A DNA stretch of 64,000 bases from Macrostomum hystrix (Eukaryota; Platyhelminthes; Macrostomidae): assembly GCA_950097015.1 (NCBI GenBank), contig CATNEN010000034.1:2457501-2521500 (forward strand), in the 5' to 3' direction. Below are positions 63,485-64,000 of the stretch, piece by piece. The notes beneath the pieces are model-generated. The model saw only the letters and a list, made by a program, of their open reading frames with translations, ran no database searches and was not told the origin of the DNA. The position numbers and the translations under genes are program-made. The first letter of the stretch is position 1. Every line of letters starts with the position of its first letter.

Positions 63485-64000
63485 AGGGGTGAGACCGGGT
63501 AGATTAAGGGGATGCCAATCCCTGTCCTCAGTGATTAGCCCTAATGCTTTTGAAGTGTAGAACAAGCTCAAAGCCTTCTCTCGAAGTGAAAGCGGTAGGG
63601 TCGAACCCCTGAAGATTCGAGTCCCTGAGAGCACCTTAAGCAGCCCTGAATCATATATGTATAAGTCAGCGGTGTGAAATAGAATATTCACATTTAGCTA
63701 AGGGACAGACTGGCCGATAAGGAAGTGACTGAGATGGAATGGGATCTCTTATCTATCCCCTTAAATGAGATTCCCCTCTTCCCAATCAAGCTTCACTAAT
63801 ATATTTCCTTTCCAACTGATCTCCAATTCCAATGAATAACTGATCAAACCTGCGAATAGGTTTCAAAGCAACGAATTGTGTACTTTAAAAATAGACTAAA
63901 GTGTAGTAGACCACATCCAAGGAATAGCTTAGTCAAACAGTTTTGTCTATGGTAGGAAGTGGGGGCTTCCCCCCACACCCCCTTCTCTCTCTACCCCTCG
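63485..64000. other. Gene-free right edge
   Basis: No exon or repeat array is seen. GTCTATGGTAGGAAG at 63945 resembles the inverted-repeat end of the possible foldback element at 48780-49034. Confidence 0.4.

Noticed and set aside
62339-63691. 450-codon minus frame (SLPCLISPLSHLSPV)
   Set aside because: Translation of the 16-bp satellite.

Overview
This 64 kb window is animal nuclear DNA. Coding exons are GC-rich, have GT/AG introns and lie in AT-rich intergenic DNA. I could not assign a phylum. The mix (an unambiguous selenoprotein, a DM9-repeat protein, Cys/Pro-rich tandem paralogues, SINE-like tRNA-derived repeats) suits an invertebrate, possibly a spiralian, but that is inference. I rebuilt gene models by hand from splice sites and phase. 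Every multi-exon model below keeps one open frame across all junctions.

Layout, left to right: (1) first coding exon of a casein kinase 1 alpha gene (-), running off the left edge; (2) two tandem Cys/Pro-rich paralogues (-) at 2.8-4.35 kb; (3) a long gene-poor stretch with foldback elements and satellites; (4) C-terminal exons of a SPICE1-like centriolar protein (+, 11.6-12.7 kb); (5) two large arrays; (6) a DM9-repeat protein (+, 18.0-20.5 kb) convergent with (7) a nine-exon SLC4 bicarbonate transporter of 981 aa (-, 29.1-21.6 kb); (8) a seven-exon LIV-1-type ZIP zinc transporter of 445 aa (-, 35.5-31.1 kb); (9) selenoprotein M (-, 38.7-38.2 kb) with an in-frame UGA and a candidate SECIS; (10) ARF6 (-, 43.2-42.1 kb); (11) a TMED9/4-like p24 cargo receptor (+, 45.2-47.6 kb); (12) an unrecognised four-helix membrane protein (+, 49.3-50.5 kb); (13) an unrecognised four-exon 208 aa protein (+, 51.6-52.5 kb); (14) the tubulin polyglutamylase TTLL11 (-, 60.5 or 58.9 to 53.4 kb); (15) two satellites at 61.4-63.5 kb.

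The genes do not form one pathway. Loose themes are membrane ion transport (SLC4, ZIP), secretory traffic (ARF6, TMED), ER redox (SELENOM) and cilia/centrioles (SPICE1, TTLL11).

The strongest structural theme is the introns. They are either short (roughly 60-210 bp) and plain, or long because they hold a tandem array or SINE. In several the array is about 80-90 percent of the intron, and each has a different unit. Four unrelated arrays share a CCAATCAG core. A 63-bp array upstream of the zinc transporter carries a metal-response-element-like core in every copy. Most long reading frames in the window are translations of these arrays and are not genes.
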